NCBI GenBank assembly: GCA_963742035.1
Contig: CAVUKH010000007.1
Location: 62,001 to 126,000 of the forward strand
Reading direction: 5' to 3'
Length of the DNA: 64,000 nt
DNA from: Bog-473 sp963742035
GTDB lineage: Bacteria > Actinomycetota > Acidimicrobiia > Acidimicrobiales > RAAP-2
Of this stretch, positions 32,788 through 41,673 are shown piece after piece. The translations under genes were made by a program, and so were the position numbers. The notes under the pieces are model-generated. The model had not been told where the DNA came from, made no database searches, and worked only from the letters and a program-made list of their open reading frames with translations. The stretch's first letter is position 1. Each line of letters begins with the position of its first letter.

Positions 32788-33269
32788 GCGCCGGCTTCGA
32801 GCACCTGCTTCATCAGGCGGAGCTCTTTGCTGATGGAGTCCAGACTGCCCGCCGCGGCAGCGGCACGGACGTCCTCGGAGAGGCCGTCGGGCAAGGCGAC
32901 CCAGAGGGTCAGCGTGGCTTCACACCCGCCGTCCTCGAGCGGCCGCACCGCGAACTCTTCGTAGGCGTCGCTGCCGCCCGACATCCCGGCGGACACCAGC
33001 GTCGGGGCGACGGCCTCCACGGTCCAGAGCTCGATGGGCACGTGGGCGCCAGGCCGGCGCGGATCGGCCAGGCGGAACGTGTAGCGGGCACCCGCCCCGT
33101 GCCCATCGTCACCGGTGCCGTCGACGACGCGCGTGACGCCGCGCACGTCGGGGTTGTACTCCGGCAGGTTGGCGAAGTCGAGACGGTAGGCCCACACCTT
33201 CTCGGCCGGCACCGTGAAGGTGGCGGTGGCCACAGCGGTCGGCGCGGTGGTCGGGGTGACGTCGGGCAC
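32784..33269 (-). CDS. SRPBCC-family protein
   Basis: A 161-residue START/polyketide-cyclase-like protein. ATATFTVPAEKVWAYRLDFANLPEYNPDV (about 13-41) is the family N-terminal strand and helix, and a C-terminal helix (SISKELRLMKQVLE) closes the pocket. It probably binds a hydrophobic small molecule. It follows the TetR gene at 33285-33935 by 15 nt on the same strand, so the regulator and this protein are one unit. GTG start. Confidence 0.75.
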   Translation of the reverse strand: MPDVTPTTAPTAVATATFTVPAEKVWAYRLDFANLPEYNPDVRGVTRVVDGTGDDGHGAGARYTFRLADPRRPGAHVPIELWTVEAVAPTLVSAGMSGGSDAYEEFAVRPLEDGGCEATLTLWVALPDGLSEDVRAAAAAGSLDSISKELRLMKQVLEAGA

Positions 33270-33284
33270 GGCGCCGTGGGCCTT

Positions 33285-33935
33285 TCAGTCCTGCGGTCGG
33301 AGGATGGAGGCCGCCTCGCGGGCCCGGCCGAGGGACAGGGCGGTGAGGTCATCCCCTTCCTCGCCGAGCACGTCGGCGGCGTGCTGGATGAAGATCCCGA
33401 CCACCATCGCGCTGAGGAGCCGGGCCACCGCGGCGGCGCCGGGCCCCTCGGTGAGGTCGGGGCGGTTGCCCGTGACCCAGTCTTCGATGCTCTTCTCGAA
33501 GGAGGCGAACAGATCCACCCCGACGGCGCGGGCCGTCTCCTCGCCGCGCATCGCCTCTCCCACCATGAGACGGACGAAGTCCTCCACCTCGAACATGGAG
33601 GTCATGATCTCGGCCAGGAGCTCGGCCAGGGACGGCGGGTCGGCTTCGGGTGTCTCGCGCTCGTCCGGCGCCGGCCGGATCGGCAGGAATCCCTGCTCGA
33701 TCAACACCGACTCCAGGAGGTCCCGCTTGCTCGGGAAGTAGTGGTACAGCGAGGCCACGTTGAGGCCGGCGGCGGAGGCGAGGTCCCGCATGCTGGTCCC
33801 GTCGACGCCCCGCTGGGCCATCAGGCTGAGGGCGATCTGGAGGATCCGCCGGCGGGTGGCCGATCCCTCACTCGTCCCGCCTCCGGCCCGCGGGCCGGGA
33901 GCGTCCCCCTCAGCCGTGGTCGTCTTTGGTCCCAT
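33285..33935 (-). CDS. TetR-family regulator, divergent from the P450 gene
   Basis: A 216-residue repressor. An N-terminal Gly/Pro-rich tail (about 1-22) precedes the HTH (SATRRRILQIALSLMAQRG, then TSMRDLASAAGLNVASLYHY and FPSKRDLLESVL, about 24-70). The C-terminal ligand domain follows the AcrR/TetR_C pattern. ATG 33935 is preferred to the GTG at 33995 because AGAGGGG lies just upstream. The divergent gap to the P450 gene holds an AACGATCGTT palindrome beside a -10 box, the likely operator, distinct from the CTGAC set. Confidence 0.86.
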   Translation of the reverse strand: MGPKTTTAEGDAPGPRAGGGTSEGSATRRRILQIALSLMAQRGVDGTSMRDLASAAGLNVASLYHYFPSKRDLLESVLIEQGFLPIRPAPDERETPEADPPSLAELLAEIMTSMFEVEDFVRLMVGEAMRGEETARAVGVDLFASFEKSIEDWVTGNRPDLTEGPGAAAVARLLSAMVVGIFIQHAADVLGEEGDDLTALSLGRAREAASILRPQD

Positions 33936-34050
33936 GTTCCCCTCTGACCTCGGATCTCCGGAAAATCTGCCCGATCGTCCCTGGGCCGTGGCCACGATCA
34001 GGCCGCAACTCCGCTGCCGAGCCTACGACCGTCATCGATGCCCGGGTTCC

Positions 34051-34064
34051 CTAACGATCGTTTG
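34051..34064. promoter_or_regulatory. Palindromic operator CTAACGATCGTTTG at the P450 promoter
   Basis: A perfect 10-bp palindrome AACGATCGTT (34053-34062) with one further matching pair outside. A -10 box TAGAGT (34066-34071) begins 4 nt downstream, so a bound repressor would block the P450 promoter. The adjacent TetR at 33285-33935 is the natural candidate. Confidence 0.6.
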
Positions 34065-34120
34065 CTAGAGTCGGAGCGAACCCCGTGCGGCACCCGGACC
34101 CTCGGGGGCGGAGGTACGAC

Positions 34121-35368
34121 ATGCCAGGACGCAGTTCAACGGCCGACGCCACGGCGGTGCCCTTCGACCCCTACGAACTGAAGGACGTCGTCGGGGGCAC
34201 GATCCGCGACCCCTACCCCGCCCTGCACGCGCTGCGGCGGGAGAGTCCGGTGCACGTCGGGCCCATCGACCTGGGCGAGGGCGCCGACATCGCCGATCCC
34301 TCCAGGCCGGCTCCGGTCACCGTCTTCGGCTTCGATGAGGTCGTGCAGGTGCTGCGTGACAACGAGACCTACTCCTCGGCCGTCTACGGCGAGGTCGTGG
34401 GCATGGTGATGGGCCGCACCATGCTGGAGATGGACGAGCCCGAGCACCGTGCCATCCGCACCCTGGTGGCCGGGAGCTTCCGCTCCAAAATGCTGGAGCG
34501 CTGGGAGGAGGACCTGGTCGCGCGCGTCGTGAACGAGTTGATCGACACCTTCATCGACGAGGGACGGACGGACCTCGTACGGTCGGTGACGTTCAACTTC
34601 CCCGTGCAGGTGATCGCCCGCATTCTGGGCCTGCCACGCCAGGACTACCCCAGGTTCCAGCGCTGGGCGCTCGAGCTCACGAGCGTGGCGGCCAACTGGG
34701 ACCGTGGCGTCGCCGCCTCGGCTGCTCTGCGCGACTACTTCGCCGGCGTCATGGCCGAGCGCCGCGCCGCGCCGGGGGACGACCTCATCAGCGATCTGGT
34801 ACAAGCAGAGGTCGAAGGGACGCGCCTCAGCGACGAGGAGATCTTCTCCTTCCTGCGCCTGATTCTGCCGGCCGGCGTCGAGACGACCTATCGCGCCTCG
34901 GGCAGCCTGCTCTACGCGCTGCTGCAGGACCGGACCCAGTTCGACGCCCTCTACCAGGACCGCTCGCTGTTCGCGTCCGCCTTCGAAGAGGTGGTGCGCT
35001 GGGAGCCGCCGGTGACCGTGATTTTGCGCCGGGCCACCCGCGACACCGAGCTGGCGGGTGTCCGCATCGCAGAAGGGGCCGACCTGGCGCTCCTGATCGG
35101 CGCGGCCAACCGTGACGAGCGCAAGTACGCCGACCCCGACCGCTACGACATGTTCCGGGAGCAGCGTCAGCACGTGGGCTTCGGCTTCGGCGTGCACGTC
35201 TGCCTCGGCATGCATCTCGCCCGCATGGAGTCACGGATCGCCGTCAACACCCTCTTCGACCGCCTGGGCCCCTTCACGTTGGACCCCGCCGCCGAACCGC
35301 CGCACATAGAGGGAATGGCCTTCCGCTCGCCGCTGTCGCTTCCCGTGGTGTTCTCGCCCGGGGGCTAG
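34121..35368 (+). CDS. Cytochrome P450
   Basis: A 415-residue class I bacterial P450. The heme-binding motif FGFGVHVCLGMHLAR gives Cys361, the I-helix motif is AGVETT (251-256), and the K-helix ExxR is Glu290...Arg293. It would hydroxylate a hydrophobic substrate with electrons from a ferredoxin, and a 3Fe-4S ferredoxin gene follows 120 bp downstream. ATG 34121 is preferred, with GGCGGAGG upstream. The N-terminus has no membrane anchor. Substrate is not predictable; the surrounding beta-oxidation genes make terminal or side-chain oxidation of a sterol- or terpenoid-like compound reasonable. Confidence 0.92.
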   Translation: MPGRSSTADATAVPFDPYELKDVVGGTIRDPYPALHALRRESPVHVGPIDLGEGADIADPSRPAPVTVFGFDEVVQVLRDNETYSSAVYGEVVGMVMGRTMLEMDEPEHRAIRTLVAGSFRSKMLERWEEDLVARVVNELIDTFIDEGRTDLVRSVTFNFPVQVIARILGLPRQDYPRFQRWALELTSVAANWDRGVAASAALRDYFAGVMAERRAAPGDDLISDLVQAEVEGTRLSDEEIFSFLRLILPAGVETTYRASGSLLYALLQDRTQFDALYQDRSLFASAFEEVVRWEPPVTVILRRATRDTELAGVRIAEGADLALLIGAANRDERKYADPDRYDMFREQRQHVGFGFGVHVCLGMHLARMESRIAVNTLFDRLGPFTLDPAAEPPHIEGMAFRSPLSLPVVFSPGG

Positions 35369-35378
35369 TTTCAGGCGT

Positions 35379-35489
35379 ATGGGCGGTCGAGCCAACCCGT
35401 TGCGGCACGCAGCGGCCGGTGTGGGCGTCGGGCGGGCCGGTTTCGCCATGGAGGGCGTGCCCACCCGTGCCGCGGTGTGGGCGGCGTAA
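35379..35489 (+). CDS. Small ORF between P450 and ferredoxin
   Basis: A 36-codon ORF starting ATG at 35379 and ending TAA at 35487-35489, whose last base is the first base of the ferredoxin ATG (TAATG). The peptide begins MGGRANPLRHAAAG and has no known motif or signal. The exact overlap with the ferredoxin start, repeated at the next junction, suggests either real coupled translation or a gene remnant. Low confidence. Confidence 0.3.
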   Translation: MGGRANPLRHAAAGVGVGRAGFAMEGVPTRAAVWAA

Positions 35490-35728
35490 TGGCGGACGAG
35501 GTGCAGGCCCTGGAAGTCAAGATCGACTGGGACCGTTGCATGGGATCGGGGAACTGCGTCTTCTGGGCGCCCGAGACCTTCGAGCTCGGTGACGACGGCC
35601 ACGCCGTCGTCCTCAATGCTGCGGCCACCGAGGAGGAACGGCTGCGCGTTGCGGCGCAGGGCTGCCCGGTCGGTGCCATCTCCCTCTGGCGCGCCGGCGC
35701 CGAGGTCTCGCTCGAGGAGAAGACGTAA
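35489..35728 (+). CDS. Single-cluster 3Fe-4S ferredoxin
   Basis: A 79-residue ferredoxin of the type that feeds actinobacterial P450s. Cysteines are Cys17, Cys23 and Cys59 followed by Pro (CMGSGNC ... GCPVGAISL), leaving a non-Cys residue at the second classical position, as in 3Fe-4S proteins. KIDWDRCMGSGNCVFWAPE is the standard N-terminal pattern. ATG 35489 overlaps the preceding TAA, and its own TAA overlaps the next ATG. It probably delivers electrons to the P450; no ferredoxin reductase gene is in the window. Confidence 0.9.
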   Translation: MADEVQALEVKIDWDRCMGSGNCVFWAPETFELGDDGHAVVLNAAATEEERLRVAAQGCPVGAISLWRAGAEVSLEEKT

Positions 35729-37995
35729 TGCCCATCGCCGTCACCGAGGACCACGAGTCGCTGCGCGCCACGGCGTTGCGGTGGGCCCAGACGCACTGCC
35801 CGGCGACCGTGCCCCGCCAGGTGGCCGAGACGAAGGGGTCGGAGGAGCTGCCGGCCGCCTGGGAGAAGATGGCGGGCCAGGGTTGGCTCGGCCTCCATCT
35901 GACCGAGGAGCAGGGGGGGCAGGGCTTCACGCTGGCGGAGCTGGCCGTCGTGCTCGAGGAGCTCGGGTACGCACTCTTCCCCGGGCCGCTGCTGCCCACG
36001 GTCCTCGTCTCGGCCGCGCTCGCCCGCACGGCGCGGGGGCCGGCGAGCGTCCCGCCGGAGTGGTTGCGCGGCTTGGCCGACGGCTCCATCACGGCCGCCG
36101 TGGCGCTGGGTGCCACGCCCCACCCCTGGAGGGTGGTGGACGACGGTGCCCTGGCCCTCGAGGGTGCGGTGCGCCCGGTGCTCGGTCTGCCCACCGCCCG
36201 CCTGATCCTCGTCCCGCTGGACTACGGGACGGGGACCGGGTGGCTCCTGATCGATCGGAAGGCCCTGGGCAGTGCGATCTCCGTCGAGGCGCTCCCCGGG
36301 ATGGACGGCACGCGAGCCGTCGGGCAGCTGACCATCGCCGGCGACGGCCTGGTCACGCTGCCGCAGCGCCAACAGGTGATGGTGTCCGACGACGACGTGC
36401 GCGGCCTCGCCCTGACGTTGGCCGCGGCCGAGAGCGCGGGGATCGCGCGCTGGTGCCTGCAGACGGCCTCCGAGTACGCCAAGGTGCGCGTCCAGTTCGG
36501 CCGACCGATCGGCCAGTTCCAAGCGGTGAAGCACGCGCTGGCCGACATGCTGGTCGCCGTCGAGCAGACGGCTGCGGTGGCCTGGGACGCCGCCGCCGCC
36601 TGGAGCGAGGGCGATGACGATGACCGCGCCGGCGACGAGTCACGCGATCGCCACCTGAGCGCGCGCATCGCCGGCGCGGTGGCCCTGGGCGCTGCCGCGC
36701 ACTGCGCCAAGGAGTGCATTCAGCTCCTGGGGGGCATCGGCTTCACCTGGGAGCACGACGCCCACTTCTACCTGAAGCGGGCCATGGCCAATCTGCAGCT
36801 CTTCGCCGGCGGCGACGTGGGCGGGCTCGAGCACGAGGTGGCCGCCCTGGCCATCGCCGGCGCCCGACGCAACCTGGCGGCCGAGCTGCCCGCCGAAGCC
36901 GAGTCGCTGCGCGAGGAGGTGCGCGCCGCCGTGGCCGCGGTGGCGGCGACGTCGGAGGCCGACCGGCGCCAGGCCATGGCGGAGGCGGGACTGATCATGC
37001 CGCACTGGCCCGCACCGTGGGGCAGGGGAGCTTCGCCCCTCGAACAGCTCGTCATCGACGAGGAGCTGGCGGCCGCCGGTGTCCCCAGACCCCACCTGGC
37101 GGTCGGGGCCTGGGCGCTCCCGACCCTCATTGCGCACGGCACCGCCGAGCAGCAGGAGCGCTGGGTCCGCCCGACGCTGCACGGCAAGCTCAACTGGTGC
37201 CAGCTCTTCAGCGAGCCCGGCGCGGGATCCGACCTGGCCGCACTGAGCACGAAGGCGGAGCGGGTCGAAGGCGGTTGGGTGCTCAACGGGCAGAAGGTGT
37301 GGACCTCACTCGCGCAGACGGCCGACTTCGGCATCTGCCTGGCCCGCTCGGACCCCGATGCGGCCAAGCACGCGGGCATCACCTACTTCGTCGTCGACAT
37401 GCACGCCGACGGGCTCGACATCCGGCCGCTGCGCGAGCTGACGGGCGCGGCCATGTTCAACGAGGTCTTCTTCAACGACGTGTTCGTGCCCGATGACGCC
37501 GTCATCGGTGTGCCGGGGGACGGCTGGCGCATCGGACGCACGACGTTGGCCAACGAGCGCGTCTCCATGTCGACGGGCGCCTCCTTCGGACCCGGCGTCG
37601 AGTCGCTCACGCGGACCCTGGCGCGCCGCAGCGAGCGGGGTGAGCCCGGCCCGCCCAGCATGGAGGAACGGCTCGGGCATCTGATCGCCGAGGCGCAGAC
37701 GGTGGCCCTGCTCGGGCACCGGTCGACGCTGCGCACGCTCTCGGGGGTGGATCCCGGCAGCGGATCGAGTGTGCGCAAGCTGCTCGGAGTGGAGCACGAG
37801 CAGCGGGTGCAGGAGATGGGCATGGCCCTCTACGGCGCGGACGGCGCGGTGCTCGACGGCGCGGCGCAGCGCTGGGAGGAGGGCTTCCTGTCCACCCGCT
37901 GCCTCACCATCGCCGGGGGCACCAGCGAGGTGCAGCGCAACGTGATCGCCGAGCGCATCCTCGGCCAACCCCGCGACCCCGAGCCCGGTTCCTGA
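35728..37995 (+). CDS. Fused two-domain acyl-CoA dehydrogenase (FadE34-like)
   Basis: A 755-residue chain made of two acyl-CoA dehydrogenase domains. The first (about 1-380) includes QGWLGLHLTEEQGGQGFTLAE and LLGGIGFTWEHDAHFYLKR. The second (about 390-745) includes WCQLFSEPGAGSDLAALSTKA, NGQKVWTSLAQTADFG and TIAGGTSEVQRNVIAERILG. Fusion of the two subunit types is known in FadE34-type enzymes acting on sterol and bile-acid side chains; length is similar to those (about 700-760). The ATG overlaps the ferredoxin TAA (TAATG), so P450, ferredoxin and this enzyme form one unit. Confidence 0.9.
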   Translation: MPIAVTEDHESLRATALRWAQTHCPATVPRQVAETKGSEELPAAWEKMAGQGWLGLHLTEEQGGQGFTLAELAVVLEELGYALFPGPLLPTVLVSAALARTARGPASVPPEWLRGLADGSITAAVALGATPHPWRVVDDGALALEGAVRPVLGLPTARLILVPLDYGTGTGWLLIDRKALGSAISVEALPGMDGTRAVGQLTIAGDGLVTLPQRQQVMVSDDDVRGLALTLAAAESAGIARWCLQTASEYAKVRVQFGRPIGQFQAVKHALADMLVAVEQTAAVAWDAAAAWSEGDDDDRAGDESRDRHLSARIAGAVALGAAAHCAKECIQLLGGIGFTWEHDAHFYLKRAMANLQLFAGGDVGGLEHEVAALAIAGARRNLAAELPAEAESLREEVRAAVAAVAATSEADRRQAMAEAGLIMPHWPAPWGRGASPLEQLVIDEELAAAGVPRPHLAVGAWALPTLIAHGTAEQQERWVRPTLHGKLNWCQLFSEPGAGSDLAALSTKAERVEGGWVLNGQKVWTSLAQTADFGICLARSDPDAAKHAGITYFVVDMHADGLDIRPLRELTGAAMFNEVFFNDVFVPDDAVIGVPGDGWRIGRTTLANERVSMSTGASFGPGVESLTRTLARRSERGEPGPPSMEERLGHLIAEAQTVALLGHRSTLRTLSGVDPGSGSSVRKLLGVEHEQRVQEMGMALYGADGAVLDGAAQRWEEGFLSTRCLTIAGGTSEVQRNVIAERILGQPRDPEPGS

Positions 37996-38026
37996 GCCGG
38001 CGGCGCGCCGGTACGATGAGCCCGCG

Positions 38027-38440
38027 ATGAGCTCTGGTCCCGAACCCGACGAGGAGCTGACGTACGTCAACGTCGACGACGACGTGTGGCCCTTTCCCTC
38101 GGAGCGCTTCCTCGGCGAGTGGGCGCCGGGCGTGCTGCAGGCCCAGAACGCGTGGATGGCCTCCATCGACTCGCTGCGCGCGCCCGACCGCAAGACGCAC
38201 GAGCTCATCCGCATGGTCTGCACGGTCGTCGCCCGGCAGCCCGGCGGGGTGCAGCGTCACGCCCGGCTGGCGGCCGAGGTGGGCGCCACGTGGGACGAGA
38301 TCGCCGGCTCGATCCTCCTCACCCAACCGGCTTTCGGCATCGTGCTGGCCATTCAGGCCATGCCCGCCGCCCGGCGCGGCTACAAGCAGGGCGCGGCGGG
38401 TGCGCCCGAGGAGGACGACGAGGACTCGCTGGACGACTGA
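38027..38440 (+). CDS. CMD-like small protein
   Basis: A 137-residue protein with the carboxymuconolactone decarboxylase-like core: RAPDRKTHELIRMVCTVVARQPGGVQRHARLAAEVGATWDEI (about 45-86), with a His in the place of the family QH pair. The C-terminus is very acidic (EEDDEDSLDD). A TACGAT box 9 nt before the ATG suggests its own leaderless promoter. It is unlike the 24105 copy in length and termini. Function unknown. Confidence 0.65.
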   Translation: MSSGPEPDEELTYVNVDDDVWPFPSERFLGEWAPGVLQAQNAWMASIDSLRAPDRKTHELIRMVCTVVARQPGGVQRHARLAAEVGATWDEIAGSILLTQPAFGIVLAIQAMPAARRGYKQGAAGAPEEDDEDSLDD

Positions 38441-38460
38441 CGCCCATGTCATAGTTGGCC

Positions 38461-39720
38461 ATGCGCCTCGCCCCCGACGACACGCTGAGCGAGTTCCGCC
38501 GCACCTTCGAATCGTGGCTGGACGAGCACCTGCCGGCGCCCGACGTGGTGGCCGCCCAGCCCCGGCGCTCCTCGGCCCATCTGCCCGACTGGGCCCGCAC
38601 CTTCCAGCGCGAGATGTTCGAGTCGGGTTGGCTCGTGCCGGGGTGGCCACCCGAGCTCGGCGGGCGCAACGCCACGCCGGAGGAGCAGATGGCCTACTAC
38701 GAGGTCATCACAGAGCGCATGGCGCCGCGCTCGCTCAACCCGCAGGGCCTCTCCATCTGCGCCGCCTCCATCGTCGAGTACGGGACCGACGACCAGAAGG
38801 AGCGCTATGTCGTCCCGACGCTCAAGGGCGAGATCACCTGGTGCCTCGGCATGAGCGAGCCCAACGCCGGCAGCGACCTGGCCTCGTTGACCACGCGGGC
38901 CGCCCATCGCGACGGTCACTTCGTGGTGAACGGGCAGAAGGTATGGACTTCGGGTGCCCACGAGGCCGATTTCTGCCTGTGCTACGTGCGCACCGACCCC
39001 GAGGCACCCAAGCACCGCGGGATCAGTGCGCTGATCATCGACATGCGCACGCCCGGCATCGTGTGCCGGCCCCTCCCGGAGCTCACCGACCCGCACCACG
39101 CCGATTTCAACGAGGTCTTCTTCACCGACGTGGAGGTGCCGGAGGAGAACCTGCTCGGTGACCTCAACCACGGGTGGACCGTGAGCCAGGGCTCGCTCCG
39201 CCACGAGCGGGGGATGCTCTGGATCATGAACGTGTCGAAGATGGAGCGGACGTTGAAAGGCTTGGTGCGCCTGGCGGCAAGGCCGGACGGCCGCGGCGGC
39301 ACCTTGGGCGACGACCCCCGCCTGGCCGAGGCCATCGGCCGGTTGGCCACCGACACCGCCGCCATGCGCTGTCTGGGCTATCGCGGCTTCGCCAAGGCGA
39401 GCCGGGGCGAGATGTCGCCCGAGCACATGGTGCTCAAGCTGTTCACCAGCGAGGCCGAGCAGCGAGCGTGTCAGTTGGCACAGGAGGCGCTCGGCCTGGA
39501 GGGGCTCGACCTGGACGGTCCGGGCCCCAACCGTTTCACCGAGTGGGACCTGGCTCGGTTCGACGCGGACCGGGTGGAGGAGAGCGCCAACGGCTCGTTC
39601 TACGACGGAGCCTGGGCACTGCAGTACCTGCGCTCGTTCTCCGGCACCATCTCCGGCGGGACCTCCGAAATCCAGCGCAACATCGTGGCCGAGCGCGTGC
39701 TCGGCCTCCCGCGGGGGTGA
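38461..39720 (+). CDS. Acyl-CoA dehydrogenase (FadE type)
   Basis: A 419-residue single-domain acyl-CoA dehydrogenase. Motifs are GWLVPGWPPELGGRNATPEEQ, WCLGMSEPNAGSDLASLTTRA (FAD region), NGQKVWTSGAHEADFCLC, and SGTISGGTSEIQRNIVAERVLGLPRG at the C-terminus. ATG 38461 is chosen; the reading from 38455 uses a TTG. It lies 20 nt after the CMD-like gene on the same strand and ends before a 396-bp gap. It probably works with the preceding P450/FadE unit. Confidence 0.9.
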   Translation: MRLAPDDTLSEFRRTFESWLDEHLPAPDVVAAQPRRSSAHLPDWARTFQREMFESGWLVPGWPPELGGRNATPEEQMAYYEVITERMAPRSLNPQGLSICAASIVEYGTDDQKERYVVPTLKGEITWCLGMSEPNAGSDLASLTTRAAHRDGHFVVNGQKVWTSGAHEADFCLCYVRTDPEAPKHRGISALIIDMRTPGIVCRPLPELTDPHHADFNEVFFTDVEVPEENLLGDLNHGWTVSQGSLRHERGMLWIMNVSKMERTLKGLVRLAARPDGRGGTLGDDPRLAEAIGRLATDTAAMRCLGYRGFAKASRGEMSPEHMVLKLFTSEAEQRACQLAQEALGLEGLDLDGPGPNRFTEWDLARFDADRVEESANGSFYDGAWALQYLRSFSGTISGGTSEIQRNIVAERVLGLPRG

Positions 39721-40116
39721 GGGGCCGACCGATGTCTCCGCCGAGCCCCCAGCCGTCGGGGACCGGGGCCGCGGGTCGGCTCCTGTCTTTGTCGCCGACG
39801 GGGGGCTGAGCTCAGCTCCACACGCTTCGGAAGGGCTGCCGCCACCGCCGTGTGACGTCGTCAGTGCGCGTGCATTGCCGTTGGGTGGCCGCTCGGTTGC
39901 CGGGCCACGCACGCGCCGCGCCGCAGGCACGACGAGGCCGCGGCAACGGATGGCGCAGACGGTTGCACCAACGCGCCCTCTCGCAGGCGCGAGCGCCACC
40001 ACGAAGCGCTGGACCTGCGCAAAGAGTTCACATTTTGCCAAAAAGACCCATTTGGTTTTCGGCACTTCCTTCCGATACCTCTTCCAATGGAGAGAGGGAA
40101 AGAGGGGGAAGACCGC
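39721..40116. other. 396-bp intergenic region with AT-rich promoter segment
   Basis: The first ~290 bp are GC-rich with no gene, motif or convincing hairpin that I can see. Bases about 40020-40090 are unusually AT-rich and include CCAAA...TTTGG (40038-40055), a short inverted repeat, probably the promoter of the secreted protein that follows. No riboswitch consensus was recognised. Confidence 0.4.
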
Positions 40117-41604
40117 GTGCAGCGCAGTGCCCGTCGTCGCGTCGCAACACTTCTACTGCCCATCGGCGTCATGGTGATGGGCTCGGTCGCCGCCGGGCTC
40201 TCTGCGGTTCCGGCGTCTGGCGCCGGCATCCTGCCGCCGGCAAATCCTTCGGCCAACGTCGCCCCCGACAATCCCGACTGGCTGACGTCCATTGACGACG
40301 CGCGCAGCCTGGAGGGCGTGGGGTCCATGGACGTCTCCGAGTCAGCCCTCGGTGCCCTCCCGATCGACCAGCAGGTGCTGACGGTCGTGAACGACGAGCG
40401 GATCGACCGCGGCGAGCCGCCGATCGACGACGTCACGTCCCAGCTCGACGCCTACGCGCAGAGCGGTGCCAACGCCGGGACCGACCCGAGCTTTCCGACC
40501 ACCGTGACAGGGGGGGCTCCCATCACGTTCGGCGGATCGATCTGGGCGGGCGGTCTCACCTCGGTGCTCGAGGCCGACTACTACTGGATGTACGACGACG
40601 GGTACAGCGGCTCGGCCACTTCCAACTCGGCCTGCAGCGCGTCGGACCCCTCCGGATGTTGGGGCCACCGCGACGTCATCCTCCACCAGTTCGCCGGCTG
40701 CCCGAGCGGTCCCCCGATCCTCTCGATGGGCGCGGCCTTCTCGTCCTCGGGATACGCGGCCGGCTCCGTCGCCGCCATCGTCGTCAGCTCGTGCGCACCC
40801 CCGACCGACATCACCGCCAGCTGGAGCCAACTCGCCAACACGGGCCAGTCCGGTTCGCGCACGGTGGCCGTCGCGCCGACGGCCGACGGAACAGGGTACT
40901 GGGAGGTCCAGGCCAACGGCACGGTCTCTGCCTTCGGTTCGGCGGTCAACTACGGCTCGCTCAGCGGTCAGCTGAACGCGCCCATCGTGGGCATGGCACC
41001 CACACCGGACAGCAGGGGCTACTGGCTGGTGGGCACCGACGGCGGCATCTTCAGCTTCGGTGACGCCTCCTTCTACGGTTCGACGGGCTCGTTGCGGCTC
41101 AACAAGCCGATCGTCGGCATCGCCACCACCCCGGACGGCAAGGGCTACTGGATGGCGGCGGCCGACGGCGGCATCTTCAGTTTCGGCGATGCGGCCTTCT
41201 ACGGGTCGATGGGTGGCCAGCCCCTCAACAAGCCCATCGTCGGGATCGCAGCCGACCCGGCGACGGGCGGCTACTGGGAGGTGGCCTCCGACGGCGGCAT
41301 CTTCAGTTACGACGCGCCGTTCTACGGCAGCACGGGCAGCATCCACCTGAACAAGCCGATCGTCGGCATGGAGGCGTCACCCGACGGCCAGGGCTACCGA
41401 TTCGTGGCCTCCGACGGCGGCATCTTCACCTACGGCCAGGCGCCCTTCGAGGGCAGTGCCGGCAGCATGAGCCTGGCGGCGCCGGTCGTAGGAATGGCGG
41501 CCGACAACGCCACCAACGGGTACTGGATGGCGGCGGCCGACGGCGGGATCTTCACCTTCGGTGGGGCCACCTACTTCGGGCGGGTCGTCAGCTCCCCGAG
41601 CTGA
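40117..41604 (+). CDS. Secreted CAP/SCP-like domain protein with six DGGIF-type repeats
   Basis: A 495-residue exported protein. A signal peptide (about 1-36, RRRVATLLLPIGVMVMG...SGA) is followed by a region like the CAP/SCP superfamily (about 75-230: QQVLTVVNDERIDRGEPPID and GHRDVILHQFAG). Then come six repeats of about 42 residues, consensus GYWxxxxDGGIFxFGDAxFYGSxGxxxLNKPIVGxAxxPDG (about 260-495), which would form beta-propeller-like blades. Proteins with these repeats are frequent in Acidimicrobiia and are presumably cell-surface or cell-wall binding. GTG 40117 is preferred (AGAGGGGGAAG upstream); ATG 40087 would add 10 charged residues. Confidence 0.78.
   Translation: MQRSARRRVATLLLPIGVMVMGSVAAGLSAVPASGAGILPPANPSANVAPDNPDWLTSIDDARSLEGVGSMDVSESALGALPIDQQVLTVVNDERIDRGEPPIDDVTSQLDAYAQSGANAGTDPSFPTTVTGGAPITFGGSIWAGGLTSVLEADYYWMYDDGYSGSATSNSACSASDPSGCWGHRDVILHQFAGCPSGPPILSMGAAFSSSGYAAGSVAAIVVSSCAPPTDITASWSQLANTGQSGSRTVAVAPTADGTGYWEVQANGTVSAFGSAVNYGSLSGQLNAPIVGMAPTPDSRGYWLVGTDGGIFSFGDASFYGSTGSLRLNKPIVGIATTPDGKGYWMAAADGGIFSFGDAAFYGSMGGQPLNKPIVGIAADPATGGYWEVASDGGIFSYDAPFYGSTGSIHLNKPIVGMEASPDGQGYRFVASDGGIFTYGQAPFEGSAGSMSLAAPVVGMAADNATNGYWMAAADGGIFTFGGATYFGRVVSSPS
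40894..41601 (+). repeat. Imperfect tandem repeat of about 126 bp, six copies
   Basis: The DNA underlying the GYW...DGGIF protein repeats; five full units and one partial. Recurrent words are GACGGCGGCATCTTCA and AACAAGCCGATCGTCGGCAT. Copies 2-4 are most alike, so this tract may vary in copy number or be misassembled in short-read data. Confidence 0.7.
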
Positions 41605-41641
41605 GCGTGGAGGAGTACACCGAACGGTAGTCCTCCCTCAG
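41601..41641. terminator. Hairpin between convergent genes
   Basis: CTGAG (41601-41605) plus GGAGGA (41609-41614) pair with TCCTCC (41631-41636) plus CTCAG (41637-41641), leaving a 3-nt bulge and 16-nt loop. It lies in the 69-bp convergent gap and may end transcription from both sides. Confidence 0.55.
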
Positions 41642-41673
41642 AACAGCGGCCGCCGAGAGACGATGACCGCCGG

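Noticed and set aside
40894..41601. Tandem repeats as a CRISPR array
   Set aside because: Repeats are coding, imperfect, about 126 bp and contiguous without spacers; no cas gene is present.
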